Below are positions 35,350-44,041 of a DNA stretch of 64,000 nt, piece by piece. Location: assembly GCA_002452405.1 (NCBI GenBank), contig DKFP01000011.1, positions 105,761 through 169,760 on the forward strand, in the 5' to 3' direction. Position 1 is the stretch's first letter. Each line of letters begins with the position of its first letter. A program made the position numbers and the translations under genes. The DNA is from Deferribacteraceae bacterium UBA6793 (lineage in GTDB: Bacteria > Chrysiogenota > Deferribacteres > Deferribacterales > Geovibrionaceae). The notes beneath the pieces were generated by a model. The model was not told the DNA's origin and did not search any database. It saw only the letters and a program-made list of their open reading frames with translations.

Positions 35350-35613
35350 ATGGTTAAATTACTTCTTTTCGTTCTTATTGCGTTTGTAGCGTTCAAACTT
35401 TTCCGTAAACCGGAAGACCTGAAAAAGGTTAGGGAGGAGGCGGCACCGAAACCGCTTGAAACGGCAGTAGATCCTGTAACCGGAACCTATGTCAGCAAGG
35501 ACACAGAGTTCAAGGTGAAACTGTACGACAAAGTGTACTACTTCGACTCTAAAGATTCCATGGACAAGTTCATTGCCCAGAAAACCGGAGAAAACGATGA
35601 AACTGTTTCTTGA
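35350..35613 (+). CDS. Small membrane-anchored YHS-like (PP0621-type) protein
   Basis: The protein has 87 residues. It has one N-terminal membrane segment ([17 protein letters not shown]), a linker, and a small domain with [16 protein letters not shown] and [15 protein letters not shown]. That pattern is like PP0621/YHS proteins but without their paired Cys, so metal binding is doubtful. It begins three bases after jag and overlaps the aldolase gene by 17 bases, so it is co-translated. Function unknown. Confidence 0.75.
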   Translation: MVKLLLFVLIAFVAFKLFRKPEDLKKVREEAAPKPLETAVDPVTGTYVSKDTEFKVKLYDKVYYFDSKDSMDKFIAQKTGENDETVS

Positions 35614-36241
35614 TACTGCAAACGTTGACGAGATAAGAGAGGTTAAGGATCTTGGCATCCTTGACGGCGTTACAACAAATCCTTCTCTCATCGCAAAAGA
35701 GAAAAAAGACTTTAAAAAGACAGTGGCAGAGATATGCGATATCGTATGCGGACCTGTCAGCGCGGAAGTTATTGCGCTGGACTGGGAAGGCATGGTGCGC
35801 GAGGGCAGGGAGCTTTCGGACATCAGCGAATATATCGTTGTTAAGGTACCTTTTACAAAAGACGGACTGAAAGCCACCAGTATTCTTGCGGGTGAAGGCA
35901 TACCCGTTAACGTCACGCTTATCTTCTCTGCAAATCAGGCGCTGCTTGCATGTAAAGCGGGCGCTGCGTATATAAGCCCCTTTGCGGGTCGTCTGGACGA
36001 TATAGGTCACGACGGTATCGAAGTTGTCAGCCAGTGCCAGCAGCTTGTTGAGACATATGGTTTTGAAACGGAAGTTATCGCTGCAAGCATCAGAAGCACG
36101 GCGCATATGCTCCAGCTTCAGGAAGTGGGCGTGGATATCGCCACTATTCCTTATTCAGTTGTTGCGCAGATGATGAAACATCCGCTGACAGATCTTGGGA
36201 TAGAGAAGTTTCTTAAAGACTGGGAAAACGCAGTTAAATAG
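35597..36241 (+). CDS. fsa: Transaldolase / fructose-6-phosphate aldolase-like protein
   Basis: The protein has 214 residues from the ATG at 35597 (GGAG six bases upstream); the longer frame from 35573 is rejected. The short class I aldolase features are [27 protein letters not shown], the Schiff-base Lys in [12 protein letters not shown], and [13 protein letters not shown] then [17 protein letters not shown]. The length matches the short transaldolase/FSA group. Transaldolase and FSA activities cannot be told apart by these motifs. It overlaps the membrane-protein gene by 17 bases and ends before a terminator. Confidence 0.9.
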   Translation: MKLFLDTANVDEIREVKDLGILDGVTTNPSLIAKEKKDFKKTVAEICDIVCGPVSAEVIALDWEGMVREGRELSDISEYIVVKVPFTKDGLKATSILAGEGIPVNVTLIFSANQALLACKAGAAYISPFAGRLDDIGHDGIEVVSQCQQLVETYGFETEVIAASIRSTAHMLQLQEVGVDIATIPYSVVAQMMKHPLTDLGIEKFLKDWENAVK

Positions 36242-36315
36242 TATTGCCGCCTATATGCTTCGCATTATGGCGTCAGTTGCTCGGTTCTGAGCATCAAGAA
36301 GAGAATAGACCTTCC

Positions 36316-36347
36316 AAAGCCCTGCACATTCTGCGGGGCTTTTTTTC
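36316..36347 (+). terminator. Rho-independent terminator
   Basis: The stem AAAGCCCTGCA / TGCGGGGCTTT, with one G-T pair, is followed by seven T residues. It ends the yidC-to-aldolase transcript before the parDE promoter. Confidence 0.9.
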
Positions 36348-36360
36348 TGGTTATCAAATA

Positions 36361-36389
36361 TTGACAAACTTTGCCAAGCCGGATATCTT
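36361..36389 (+). promoter_or_regulatory. Promoter of the parDE operon
   Basis: A consensus TTGACA (36361-36366) and TATCTT (36384-36389) have a 17-base spacer, followed by the AGGAG site of the antitoxin gene. Confidence 0.7.
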
Positions 36390-36409
36390 TTTGTACAGGA
36401 GTTATGAAT

Positions 36410-36643
36410 ATGAGTACAATGAACGTATCTCTTCCTGAGAATATGAAAAAATGGGCAGAATCACAGGTTAAGTCCGGAAACTACAGTAACACCAGCGACT
36501 ATATACGCGACCTTATCAGACGTGACGTCGAATATACTGAAAAAAGAGCTGCGCTGATAAAGGCATTGGAGATTGGTGAAGCCAGCGGTATTTCCGACAA
36601 ATCTGTTGAAGACATTTATAAGTTAGTAATAGCAGATGTATAA
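36410..36643 (+). CDS. ParD-type antitoxin
   Basis: The protein has 77 residues from the ATG at 36410, eight bases after AGGAG. The N-terminal ribbon-helix-helix (MNVSLPENMKKWAESQVKSG, then NTSDYIRDLIRRD) binds DNA for autoregulation. The C-terminal part is the flexible toxin-binding tail. The start 36404 is an alternative with poor spacing. It overlaps the toxin gene by eight bases, the usual antitoxin-first arrangement. Confidence 0.9.
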   Translation: MSTMNVSLPENMKKWAESQVKSGNYSNTSDYIRDLIRRDVEYTEKRAALIKALEIGEASGISDKSVEDIYKLVIADV

Positions 36644-36923
36644 GCTCACAAAAGAGGCAGAAAAAGATATTATGTCGATTCTGCAAAGCTCAGTTTCATT
36701 ATTCGGAAAAGAGCAGACGGAAGTTTATGGTGAATCGCTTTCAAGGTGCATTGAACTGCTGAGTATTAATCCGGGAATGGGAAAAAACATTGATGATATC
36801 AAAGTTGGCTACTCTAAATTTCCTCATGGCAGTCATGTCATTTATTTCAGAACAGAACTTGACTACATTCTTGTTGTACGTATTCTCCATAAGCATATGG
36901 ATGCCGAGCGAAATATAGGATAA
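36636..36923 (+). CDS. ParE/RelE superfamily toxin
   Basis: The protein has 95 residues. ParE pattern: N-terminal YKLTKEAEKDIMSIL, a central NPGMGKNIDDIKVGYSKF, and the C-terminal strand SHVIYFRTELDYILVVRILH ending in KHMDAERNI. ParE proteins poison DNA gyrase; RelE relatives cleave mRNA. The sequence better fits ParE. It starts within parD by eight bases. A dispersed repeat lies downstream. Confidence 0.9.
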   Translation: MYKLTKEAEKDIMSILQSSVSLFGKEQTEVYGESLSRCIELLSINPGMGKNIDDIKVGYSKFPHGSHVIYFRTELDYILVVRILHKHMDAERNIG

Positions 36924-37049
36924 TGGAGAAAAGCCCATGACAGCAAAACGGCAAGGTTATACTGCATTTATGGCATTGCGTGGAACAGCGTGGCGAAACA
37001 ACCAGCGCTGGAGTATTTAAAATAAGTTTTGTCGTATGCCGAAATACAA

Positions 37050-37155
37050 AGATTGCTACACCCCTAAAGAGGTTCGCAAAGGCAGATAGAAAGCCCGTAT
37101 GAAGACGGAATAAAAATCACGTCTCTACGAGGAGCAAAGTGACGCAGCAGTCTCG
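37050..37155 (+). repeat. Dispersed palindromic repeat, copy 4
   Basis: A 106-bp element has left end AGATTGCTACAC and right end GTGACGCAGCAGTCTC as imperfect inverted repeats, with an inner GTTCGCAAAGGCAG and GTCTCTACGAG. The rest of the 36924-37210 gap (287 bases) holds no gene that I can support. Confidence 0.7.
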
Positions 37156-37210
37156 TTTTTCTTCATGCGTCATTCTTTAAGAAAAATGCGTTAATTGGTC
37201 ATAAAATACA

Positions 37211-37654
37211 TTATATAGTTTTTCTAAGATATATCATATCAACCAGTTGTTTTCCGTTCTCAAAAATAGGTTTGTCATAATTATCTATAAAGAAATCTGA
37301 AATAGTGTGGGAATAAGCGAAGCCCCGTCTGTTGTAGAAAGTCAGTATTTCTGCATTATCACCTGTTCCCAAGAGAATATATTTGCATCTATCTGAATAA
37401 TTTTGAAAAATATGCTCCAATAAAGCTGTTCCATAGCCTTTTTTTTGATATTTCTCATAAGTAGCAAGGTTCTTGATTTCGTATATTTCATCCGTTTCTT
37501 TAGTGACTACGCAAATAGATTTAAGATCATTATCAAATAAAGCAAAAAGATCACCCCTTTCCAGATATTTGTCAATCATGTCCTCCTGTTCGTCTCCAAG
37601 CAACAGCAGAGGAAGGTATTCCTTCTTATTATTTAAAATTTGTCTTATTTCCAT
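37211..37654 (-). CDS. GNAT family N-acetyltransferase
   Basis: The protein has 147 residues from the ATG at 37654. The GNAT core is visible: IYEIKNLATYEKYQKKGYGT with the Q-x-x-G-x-G/A acetyl-CoA loop (QKKGYGTALLEHIF), LLGTGDNAEILTFYNRRGF, and C-terminal YDKPIFENGKQLVDMIYLRK. The substrate is unknown. It starts two bases beyond the thiS stop codon region, so it is co-translated with the thi genes, though a role in thiamine synthesis is not implied. Confidence 0.88.
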   Translation of the reverse strand: MEIRQILNNKKEYLPLLLLGDEQEDMIDKYLERGDLFALFDNDLKSICVVTKETDEIYEIKNLATYEKYQKKGYGTALLEHIFQNYSDRCKYILLGTGDNAEILTFYNRRGFAYSHTISDFFIDNYDKPIFENGKQLVDMIYLRKTI

Positions 37655-37655
37655 C

Positions 37656-37862
37656 TCAGCCGCCGCCGACAAAGCGGATAAGTTCTATCTTGTCGCCCTC
37701 TCTGGTGAATGTGTCGTCGTATGTCGCCTTGTCCGGCAGGTCGCCGTTCAGCTCAACAACAACAGTCTCTTTTTTCATGTCGTATTTTGTTATCAGCTCG
37801 CTGATAGTATATGCTTTTTCAAGCTCAACAGCGTCGCCGTTAAGTATTATTTTCATAGTCAT
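37656..37862 (-). CDS. thiS: Sulfur carrier protein ThiS
   Basis: The protein has 68 residues with the ubiquitin-like fold: ILNGDAVELEKAYTISELIT, VVVELNGDLPDKATYDDTFT, and the C-terminal FVGGG that ends in the obligatory Gly-Gly adenylated by ThiF. It donates sulfur for the thiazole ring of thiamine. It overlaps thiF by four bases (ATGA). Confidence 0.95.
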   Translation of the reverse strand: MTMKIILNGDAVELEKAYTISELITKYDMKKETVVVELNGDLPDKATYDDTFTREGDKIELIRFVGGG

Positions 37863-38665
37863 GCCTCCGTTTCGCCCAGAACCAGCCGAACCGCCAGATT
37901 AGCCTGAATACCCGCCGCGATAACAACACGCGTAGCCATCAGACCTCTGCCCACAGCCGCTTCGGACGTAAAATCTCCTACAATATGCACGTTTTTACCG
38001 GCTTTTACCACACGAAATTCTTTATAGCTGCCAAGCCCTGCAACGCCGGAAGCACCGATAACATATGCATCGGGATAACTGTTCGCTGCCGCAGGTATCA
38101 GCATTGCCTTGTTTGCTGCGCTGTCGAACGCTTCGATAATAACGTCGCACCTGTCGAAGAGACCCGGAACATTTTCTTTTGTGATGTAAAGGTCGCGCGC
38201 GTCATATTCGATATAGGGATTGACGCGTTTCAGGTTCTGAAGTGTTGCCTCGGTTTTTTTCATGCCTATCTGGTCTACGTAGTACTGCTGTCGGTTCAGG
38301 TTTGAAGGTTCTACGACATCAAAATCTATCAGCAGCAGACTGCCCACGCCCATCCGCGCGAGGTTCAGCGCTATGTTCGACCCTAGCCCGCCCAGTCCGC
38401 AGACAGCCATGCGGCATTTTGCCATTCTGTCTGCAACATGCGGCGTGTGTCGCGAATAGATGAGTGTTTTTATCTCCTCTTCCGTCGGCACCTCGCCCCG
38501 CTTTATAAGCGAGAGGGTGTCGCCGTCGTGCAGAACGCTCTCTTTGCCTGCGATGAACCCGTTATGGATTATAATGTCCGCGTCAGGTTTAACCAAATCA
38601 GCCCCATCCCCAGAGAGGGCATTGTCAGATAAAAAATATTCATTGCCGTTGATATGTATCTTCAT
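37859..38665 (-). CDS. thiF: ThiF-type adenylyltransferase with an N-terminal ThiS-like domain
   Basis: The protein has 268 residues. The E1-like domain has the nucleotide loop CGLGGLGSNIALNLARMGVG, the DFDVVEPSNLNRQQY segment and EAFDSAANKA. It activates the ThiS C-terminus. The first 65 residues (MKIHINGNEYFLSDNALSGD to LSLIKRGEVPT) look like an extra ThiS/ubiquitin-like domain with no C-terminal Gly-Gly, as in the second family of ThiF proteins. The CxxC zinc pairs of MoeB/ThiF are not seen. It overlaps the comEC 3' end by 26 bases. Confidence 0.93.
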   Translation of the reverse strand: MKIHINGNEYFLSDNALSGDGADLVKPDADIIIHNGFIAGKESVLHDGDTLSLIKRGEVPTEEEIKTLIYSRHTPHVADRMAKCRMAVCGLGGLGSNIALNLARMGVGSLLLIDFDVVEPSNLNRQQYYVDQIGMKKTEATLQNLKRVNPYIEYDARDLYITKENVPGLFDRCDVIIEAFDSAANKAMLIPAAANSYPDAYVIGASGVAGLGSYKEFRVVKAGKNVHIVGDFTSEAAVGRGLMATRVVIAAGIQANLAVRLVLGETEA

Positions 38666-40430
38666 TTAAAACTATGTCCCCCGTCTGTTTTAGCAGAAAC
38701 ATATTTCTGCAATCTCTGTCGTTATTATATAGAATATGTACCCGTTTGTCATCATCGCAATCGTAAGTATTGCTTCTGGTATGAAATACTGCTTTGCAGT
38801 CCGCCCGCGTCTCGTTAACGCATACGCCGCCGTAGTCCTCGCCCTCTTTATCAATTCTGACAAGATAATTCTCACCGTTATAGATGTTTATGGTTCCGGT
38901 GTCTGCCTTGGAAATGCCCATCTCAGTGAGAAAAGGCACAAATTTATACTTAAAATCGCCATATGTGCCTTTGTAAAATACGTGCACTTTTCCATCCAGA
39001 ATAAGAAACGCCTTAGAGCGTTTATATCCCATGAAATAGGCGCCCTTTCGAACGTTCTGTAGTGTTTCAGCAGGTTTTTCAGCCTTGGAAATTGTGGTTT
39101 CGACAACTCGCGGTGCGTTTTCCGCCGGAAGATAGGGCAGCATGAGCAACACTGCCGCTGCAAGCACCCTCCGTTTCACAAGGGTGTAGAGCAGGAAAAT
39201 AATCATAAATGCTATTACATATTTGTCAGGTTTGTACACCTGATAGAAAAAATCCGAGTGGTCTGAAAAGAATTTCACCACCAGCATATGCGCGTCCTCA
39301 AGGAAGAGCAGAGGCGCGACCGAGTGTTCAGGAAAGAAGCAGTACAGCCCGAAGACCGCCATTTGCAGAGCAACCACAGGCGAAAGGATTATCGTTGATA
39401 TTACGGATGAAATATTGAACATGCCGAAAACGGCGGCAGCGGCGGGCATAATGAATGCGGATGCCGCAAGACCAACCGCAACGGAAGCCAGCAGGCTATT
39501 GCGTATATTGGGCAGATAGACCAGTCCCAGAACAGCCGAGAACGACAGGATGAACGAAATATCGCCTAGGAGCGAAGGTGTTAGAAGAATGAACATGCCC
39601 GCGGCAAACAGAAGAAGTTTTCCAGTGTCCGTACGGTAATCCAGCAGTTTTGCGGTCATTATGAAAAATCCGAACAGAGCCGCACGGCATACAGTAACTG
39701 TGAATCCGGTGAGCGGCATGAGCAGCAGCATGGAAAGTATCATAGGAATAAGCCGCAGTTTTGAGGGCAGGAACCCGAACAGAAAATAGAGCATCCCTGC
39801 CAGAACAGCTACGTGCATACCGGAAACCGAGAGCAGGTGCCCCAGACCTGTGACAAGAAAAAGGTCGTTCATTGTCTGCGGGATGTACCGTCTGTCGCCG
39901 AGTGTGAGCGCCTGAGTCAGAGTCAGCTTACCCCCGGTGGAGTAATAAAGGCTGTCCGAAAGCTCCTCCCGCTTGAGCAGAATGGATTTTATGAAAGGAA
40001 CTGAGGTCTTTTTGTCGATGCGTCCGGCGACGTAATAGCCTGCGGAGAAACGTCCCTCTTTCAGAAACGAGTAGGTTTTTTTACGAAACTCGCCTGAAAG
40101 TACGTCTCCTGGCTGTAAACCTGCGGGAGCCAGCAATGAACCCCACGTCGTTTTATAGAGCCAGTTGTCGCCTTCCGGTTTCTTTATCTCAGTTATGAGA
40201 AGGTGCCCCGCCAGAAAATATGCTGAAACAGCGGTGAAAAGCCCTATGATAATTCCTGTTTTGCGCCCTATGAACACTGCGGGCAGAAGAAATGCAGAAA
40301 TCAGCATCGCCTTTTCCGAAGGATAAAATATCACTGCGGAAAGAACCGACAGAACGAAGAAAGTCTCTGTTTTAAATTTAAACTGTTGCCACAACAGGAT
40401 TATCTTATTCAGCATCGTATATTTTAGCAC
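38640..40430 (-). CDS. comEC: ComEC/Rec2 family channel protein, without the metallo-lactamase domain
   Basis: The protein has 596 residues. Residues 1-130 match a DUF4131-like region with two to three membrane helices. The competence domain has the motif GHLLSVSGMHVAVLAGMLYF (about 195-215), then PLTGFTVTVCRAALFGFFIM and later helices. The last 160 residues (about 435-596) contain no HxHxDH motif, so the nuclease-like beta-lactamase domain of longer ComEC proteins is missing. It should form the inner-membrane DNA channel in natural transformation. The closest start pair is 40430/40415. It is on the strand opposite dnaE, with a 71-base gap. Confidence 0.9.
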   Translation of the reverse strand: MLKYTMLNKIILLWQQFKFKTETFFVLSVLSAVIFYPSEKAMLISAFLLPAVFIGRKTGIIIGLFTAVSAYFLAGHLLITEIKKPEGDNWLYKTTWGSLLAPAGLQPGDVLSGEFRKKTYSFLKEGRFSAGYYVAGRIDKKTSVPFIKSILLKREELSDSLYYSTGGKLTLTQALTLGDRRYIPQTMNDLFLVTGLGHLLSVSGMHVAVLAGMLYFLFGFLPSKLRLIPMILSMLLLMPLTGFTVTVCRAALFGFFIMTAKLLDYRTDTGKLLLFAAGMFILLTPSLLGDISFILSFSAVLGLVYLPNIRNSLLASVAVGLAASAFIMPAAAAVFGMFNISSVISTIILSPVVALQMAVFGLYCFFPEHSVAPLLFLEDAHMLVVKFFSDHSDFFYQVYKPDKYVIAFMIIFLLYTLVKRRVLAAAVLLMLPYLPAENAPRVVETTISKAEKPAETLQNVRKGAYFMGYKRSKAFLILDGKVHVFYKGTYGDFKYKFVPFLTEMGISKADTGTINIYNGENYLVRIDKEGEDYGGVCVNETRADCKAVFHTRSNTYDCDDDKRVHILYNNDRDCRNMFLLKQTGDIVLNEDTYQRQ

Positions 40431-40439
40431 AATTTACTG

Positions 40440-40468
40440 TTCACATCCCAGTACTGATTTGATACAAT
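40440..40468 (+). promoter_or_regulatory. Likely promoter of dnaE-thiD
   Basis: TTCACA (40440-40445) and TACAAT (40463-40468) are 17 bases apart and lie 34 bases before the dnaE start. Confidence 0.6.
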
Positions 40469-40501
40469 ATTCCACCCGGAAAAAATGACCCAGAGGTATC
40501 A

Positions 40502-43500
40502 ATGTCCCAGAACAAAGAGTTCGTCCACCTCCACCTGCACACTCAGTATTCCCTGCTGGATGGTGCAATCATCGTGGGCGACCTTATGAAAAAGATAAAG
40601 ACCAACGGAACAACGCCCATAGTCGGCATATCCGACCACGGAACCATGCACGGCATAGTGGATTTCTATAAACAGGCGCTTGCCAACGACATTAAGCCTA
40701 TCCTCGGCTGCGAAGTATATGTCGCGCCGGATACCCGTTCAAATACATCATATGAAAAAGGGCAGGACAGGAACTATCACCTTGTTTTGCAGGCGAAGAA
40801 CAACAAAGGGCTTTCCAACCTGCAAAAGCTGGTTTCTCTTGCACAATTTGAGGGCTTCCACTATAAGCCACGTATAGACAAAGAGATTCTTGCACAATAT
40901 TCTGAAGGGCTGATAGGTCTTTCCGCATGTCTGGCGGGAGAGATACCCAGAAAGCTCATGCGTGACAGATATGACGAGGCACTTGCCGCCGCAATGGAAT
41001 ACAGGGATATTCTCGGTAAGGATGATTTTTTCCTTGAGATACAGGAAAACGGTATCGAGGAACAGCTCATGGTAAACCGCCAGATAATCAAGATGTCACA
41101 GGAAACGGGCATCCCGCTGGTGGCTACCAACGACTGCCACTATCTTAACAAGGGAGATCATCTGAGTCATCAGATACTCATCTGCATACAGACCCAGTCT
41201 ACGCTGAACAGCCCGAACAGATTCGAGATACACTCAGACCAGCTCTGGGTGAAAAGCCCCGAAGAGATGTGGGCGGCGTTCGGCGAGGTGCCTTCCGCAC
41301 TGACAAACACGATGGCGATTGCGGAGCGCTGCAACACGTCCATAGAGTTCGGACACCTGCATCTGCCTGAATATGAGGTTCCGGATGGATTTAACACTAT
41401 TGCGGACTATCTGACCCACCTTGCCCGCAACGGTCTGGTGAAAAAACTGGCAAAAATACCGGCTGAGAAACATGAGATATATCATAAAAGGCTTAAAGAG
41501 GAGCTTGAAGTCATCATAAGCAAGCACTTCGACGGCTATTTCCTCATAGTATGGGATTTCATCAACCACGCTCATACAATAAAAGTTCCCGTCGGACCCG
41601 GAAGGGGTTCCGGCGCCGGTTCGCTGGTAGCCTATTCGCTGGGTATCACGGATATTGATCCCATCAGGTTTAATCTGCTGTTCGAACGATTTCTGAACCC
41701 GGAAAGAGCGTCCATGCCCGACTTCGATATCGATTTCTGCGTAAAAGGGCGTGAAGAGGTGATAAAGTACGTCCGCCGCAAATACGGCGACGACAGGGTT
41801 TCACAGATTATCACATTCGGCAAGCTGCTGGGAAGAAGCACAATCCGCGACGTAGGGCGTGTGCTTGAGGTGCCGCTGAAAGATGTGGATAAGCTGGCAA
41901 AGGCGCTTCCTTCCGACCCGGGCATGACACTGCGCAAGGCGCTGGAAAAAGACCCATCGCTGGAAGATAACTTCAAAGAGGTGGAGCACGGAGAAGATAT
42001 CCTGCGCCATGCTGTAAAGCTGGAGGGACTTGTCCGCAATACCGGGATGCACGCCGCAGGGGTTGTGATTTCCGATAAACCGCTTAACGAGTATGTTCCG
42101 CTCTGCAAGGGGCAAAACGACGAGGTTGTGGCGCAGTTTGAAAAGGATACTCTGGAGGCTGTGGGGCTGGTTAAGTTCGACTTCCTCGGACTGAACAACC
42201 TCACCATCATAGACGAGGCGCTGAGATGCATTAAAGAGAACAGAGGCGAGGATCTGGACATATCCAGAATTCCGCTGGATGATAAAAAGGTATACGACCT
42301 TCTATGCCGAGGCGACACCACAGGCGTTTTTCAGCTGGAAAGCTCAGGCATGAAAAACCTTCTGAAAAAGCTGAAACCGGAAGAGTTCGAGGACATCATA
42401 GCCCTTGTTGCACTCTACCGTCCCGGTCCCATGGAATCGGGAATGCTTGATTCTTTCGTGAAACGTAAATGGGGAGAGGAGGAGATTGACTATATCTTTC
42501 CCGAACTCACTGAAATTCTGAAAGAGACCCGTGGGGTCGTTATTTATCAGGAACAGGTAATGCAGATTGCTCAGATTGTTGCGGGCTATTCGCTGGGTTC
42601 GGCGGACAACCTGCGAAGGGCGATGGGCAAGAAAAAAGCGTATGAGATGGAGAAGCAGAAGGAATTTTTCCTCCATGGCGACGGGAATACTATCCCCGGA
42701 GCAAAGAAGATGGGCTTCGACATGGTTATGGCTGAAGACCTGTTCGACAAACTGGCGAAATTCGCCGGATACGGCTTTAACAAGTCACACTCCGCAGCAT
42801 ACGCGCTGGTTTCATATCAGACTGCATATCTGAAAGCAAATTATCCTGTGGAATACATGGCGGCGATACTCTCCTGTGAGATAGACAAGGGTGAAAAGAT
42901 AGTCACCTTTACGGAAGAGTGCAAAAGTATGGGTATCGAAGTGCATCCGCCGGATATCAACAAATCCGGCGCGTCATTTGTTATCGACGGCAACACCATC
43001 CGTTTCGGTCTCGGAGCTATTAAGAACGTCGGCATGAACGCCATTGAAGCGGCGCTTAAAGTGCGTGAAGAGGGCGGCGAATTTAAAAACATATACGATT
43101 ACTGCGCGCGGGTTGACCTGCGCCTTAGCAATAAAAAAGTGCTGGAATCGCTCGTTAAGGCGGGTGCTTTCGACAGCACAGGAAAAAACCGCAGACAGAA
43201 TCTGCAGGTACTGGAAAAGGCTCTGGAAGAGGGGCAGCGCAAGCAGAAAATGGAGCAGCAGGGGATAATCTCTCTGGAATCCTTTCTGGAAGACGAAACC
43301 GAAAACGGCGGCGATAATGATTATTTTCCGGACGTCACAGAGATGCCTGAGAACGAACTTCTCAAGATGGAGAAAGAGGTTCTGGATTTTTATATTTCAA
43401 ACCACCCGCTTGCTGTTTACCATAATATACTGAAGACCTTTGCGGTTCCGCTGGCGGAGCTGAAAACACCGGAGGCTTCCGGTCAGTACGTTGTTGGCGG

Positions 43501-44041
43501 TCTTGTTAAAGCTATAAAGAACATCTTTACTAAAAAAGGCGACAAGATGGCTTTCGTAACGCTTGAGGACATGGATGGCGAGCTTGATGTAGTGGTTTTC
43601 CCCAGAGTCTATGAAACCTGCATACAGCATCTTGTTGCGGATAAAATCGTCATAGTTGCGGGCAACGTTAACCATAAGGACGAAGAGACCACCATCCTTG
43701 CCGATACCATTATGGACGTTCCGGAGGCTGTAGAGAAGCTCACGGAGCGCGTTACCATAAGACTTACCAGCCTCGGTATGACTACAGAGATCATAAGCAA
43801 GCTGAAAACCATAATAAGAACCCATAAGGGTGATGTTCCTGTTACGTTCTATCTGGAACGCCCGAAGACATTCGGCGTCTTCATTAACGCCGGAGAAGAT
43901 TTCGGAATAAAGCCCGATTTCGAGTTTTATAAAGAGATTGACGACCTCATAGGCAAAGGAAGATATGAGATAAAATCCAAGGCTTATGAACACAAGGAAA
44001 AGAAGAACGGATTCTATAAAAAGCGGACTGGTGATTCATGA
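40502..44041 (+). CDS. dnaE: DNA polymerase III subunit alpha
   Basis: The protein has 1179 residues, a normal length for DnaE1. The N-terminal PHP domain starts HLHLHTQYSLLDGA (metal ligands). The C-family polymerase palm has GRGSGAGSLVAYSLGI, then the catalytic aspartates in PDFDIDF. VFQLESSGMKNLL and YGFNKSHSAAYALVSYQTAY follow, and an OB fold lies at about 985-1070. It is the replicative polymerase. It overlaps thiD by four bases (ATGA). Confidence 0.98.
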   Translation: MSQNKEFVHLHLHTQYSLLDGAIIVGDLMKKIKTNGTTPIVGISDHGTMHGIVDFYKQALANDIKPILGCEVYVAPDTRSNTSYEKGQDRNYHLVLQAKNNKGLSNLQKLVSLAQFEGFHYKPRIDKEILAQYSEGLIGLSACLAGEIPRKLMRDRYDEALAAAMEYRDILGKDDFFLEIQENGIEEQLMVNRQIIKMSQETGIPLVATNDCHYLNKGDHLSHQILICIQTQSTLNSPNRFEIHSDQLWVKSPEEMWAAFGEVPSALTNTMAIAERCNTSIEFGHLHLPEYEVPDGFNTIADYLTHLARNGLVKKLAKIPAEKHEIYHKRLKEELEVIISKHFDGYFLIVWDFINHAHTIKVPVGPGRGSGAGSLVAYSLGITDIDPIRFNLLFERFLNPERASMPDFDIDFCVKGREEVIKYVRRKYGDDRVSQIITFGKLLGRSTIRDVGRVLEVPLKDVDKLAKALPSDPGMTLRKALEKDPSLEDNFKEVEHGEDILRHAVKLEGLVRNTGMHAAGVVISDKPLNEYVPLCKGQNDEVVAQFEKDTLEAVGLVKFDFLGLNNLTIIDEALRCIKENRGEDLDISRIPLDDKKVYDLLCRGDTTGVFQLESSGMKNLLKKLKPEEFEDIIALVALYRPGPMESGMLDSFVKRKWGEEEIDYIFPELTEILKETRGVVIYQEQVMQIAQIVAGYSLGSADNLRRAMGKKKAYEMEKQKEFFLHGDGNTIPGAKKMGFDMVMAEDLFDKLAKFAGYGFNKSHSAAYALVSYQTAYLKANYPVEYMAAILSCEIDKGEKIVTFTEECKSMGIEVHPPDINKSGASFVIDGNTIRFGLGAIKNVGMNAIEAALKVREEGGEFKNIYDYCARVDLRLSNKKVLESLVKAGAFDSTGKNRRQNLQVLEKALEEGQRKQKMEQQGIISLESFLEDETENGGDNDYFPDVTEMPENELLKMEKEVLDFYISNHPLAVYHNILKTFAVPLAELKTPEASGQYVVGGLVKAIKNIFTKKGDKMAFVTLEDMDGELDVVVFPRVYETCIQHLVADKIVIVAGNVNHKDEETTILADTIMDVPEAVEKLTERVTIRLTSLGMTTEIISKLKTIIRTHKGDVPVTFYLERPKTFGVFINAGEDFGIKPDFEFYKEIDDLIGKGRYEIKSKAYEHKEKKNGFYKKRTGDS

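Noticed and set aside
10793..37155. CRISPR array
   Set aside because: The repeats are four isolated intergenic copies, with no regular spacers and no cas genes.
41632..42321. 229-residue minus-strand frame within dnaE
   Set aside because: Antisense shadow of conserved polymerase sequence.
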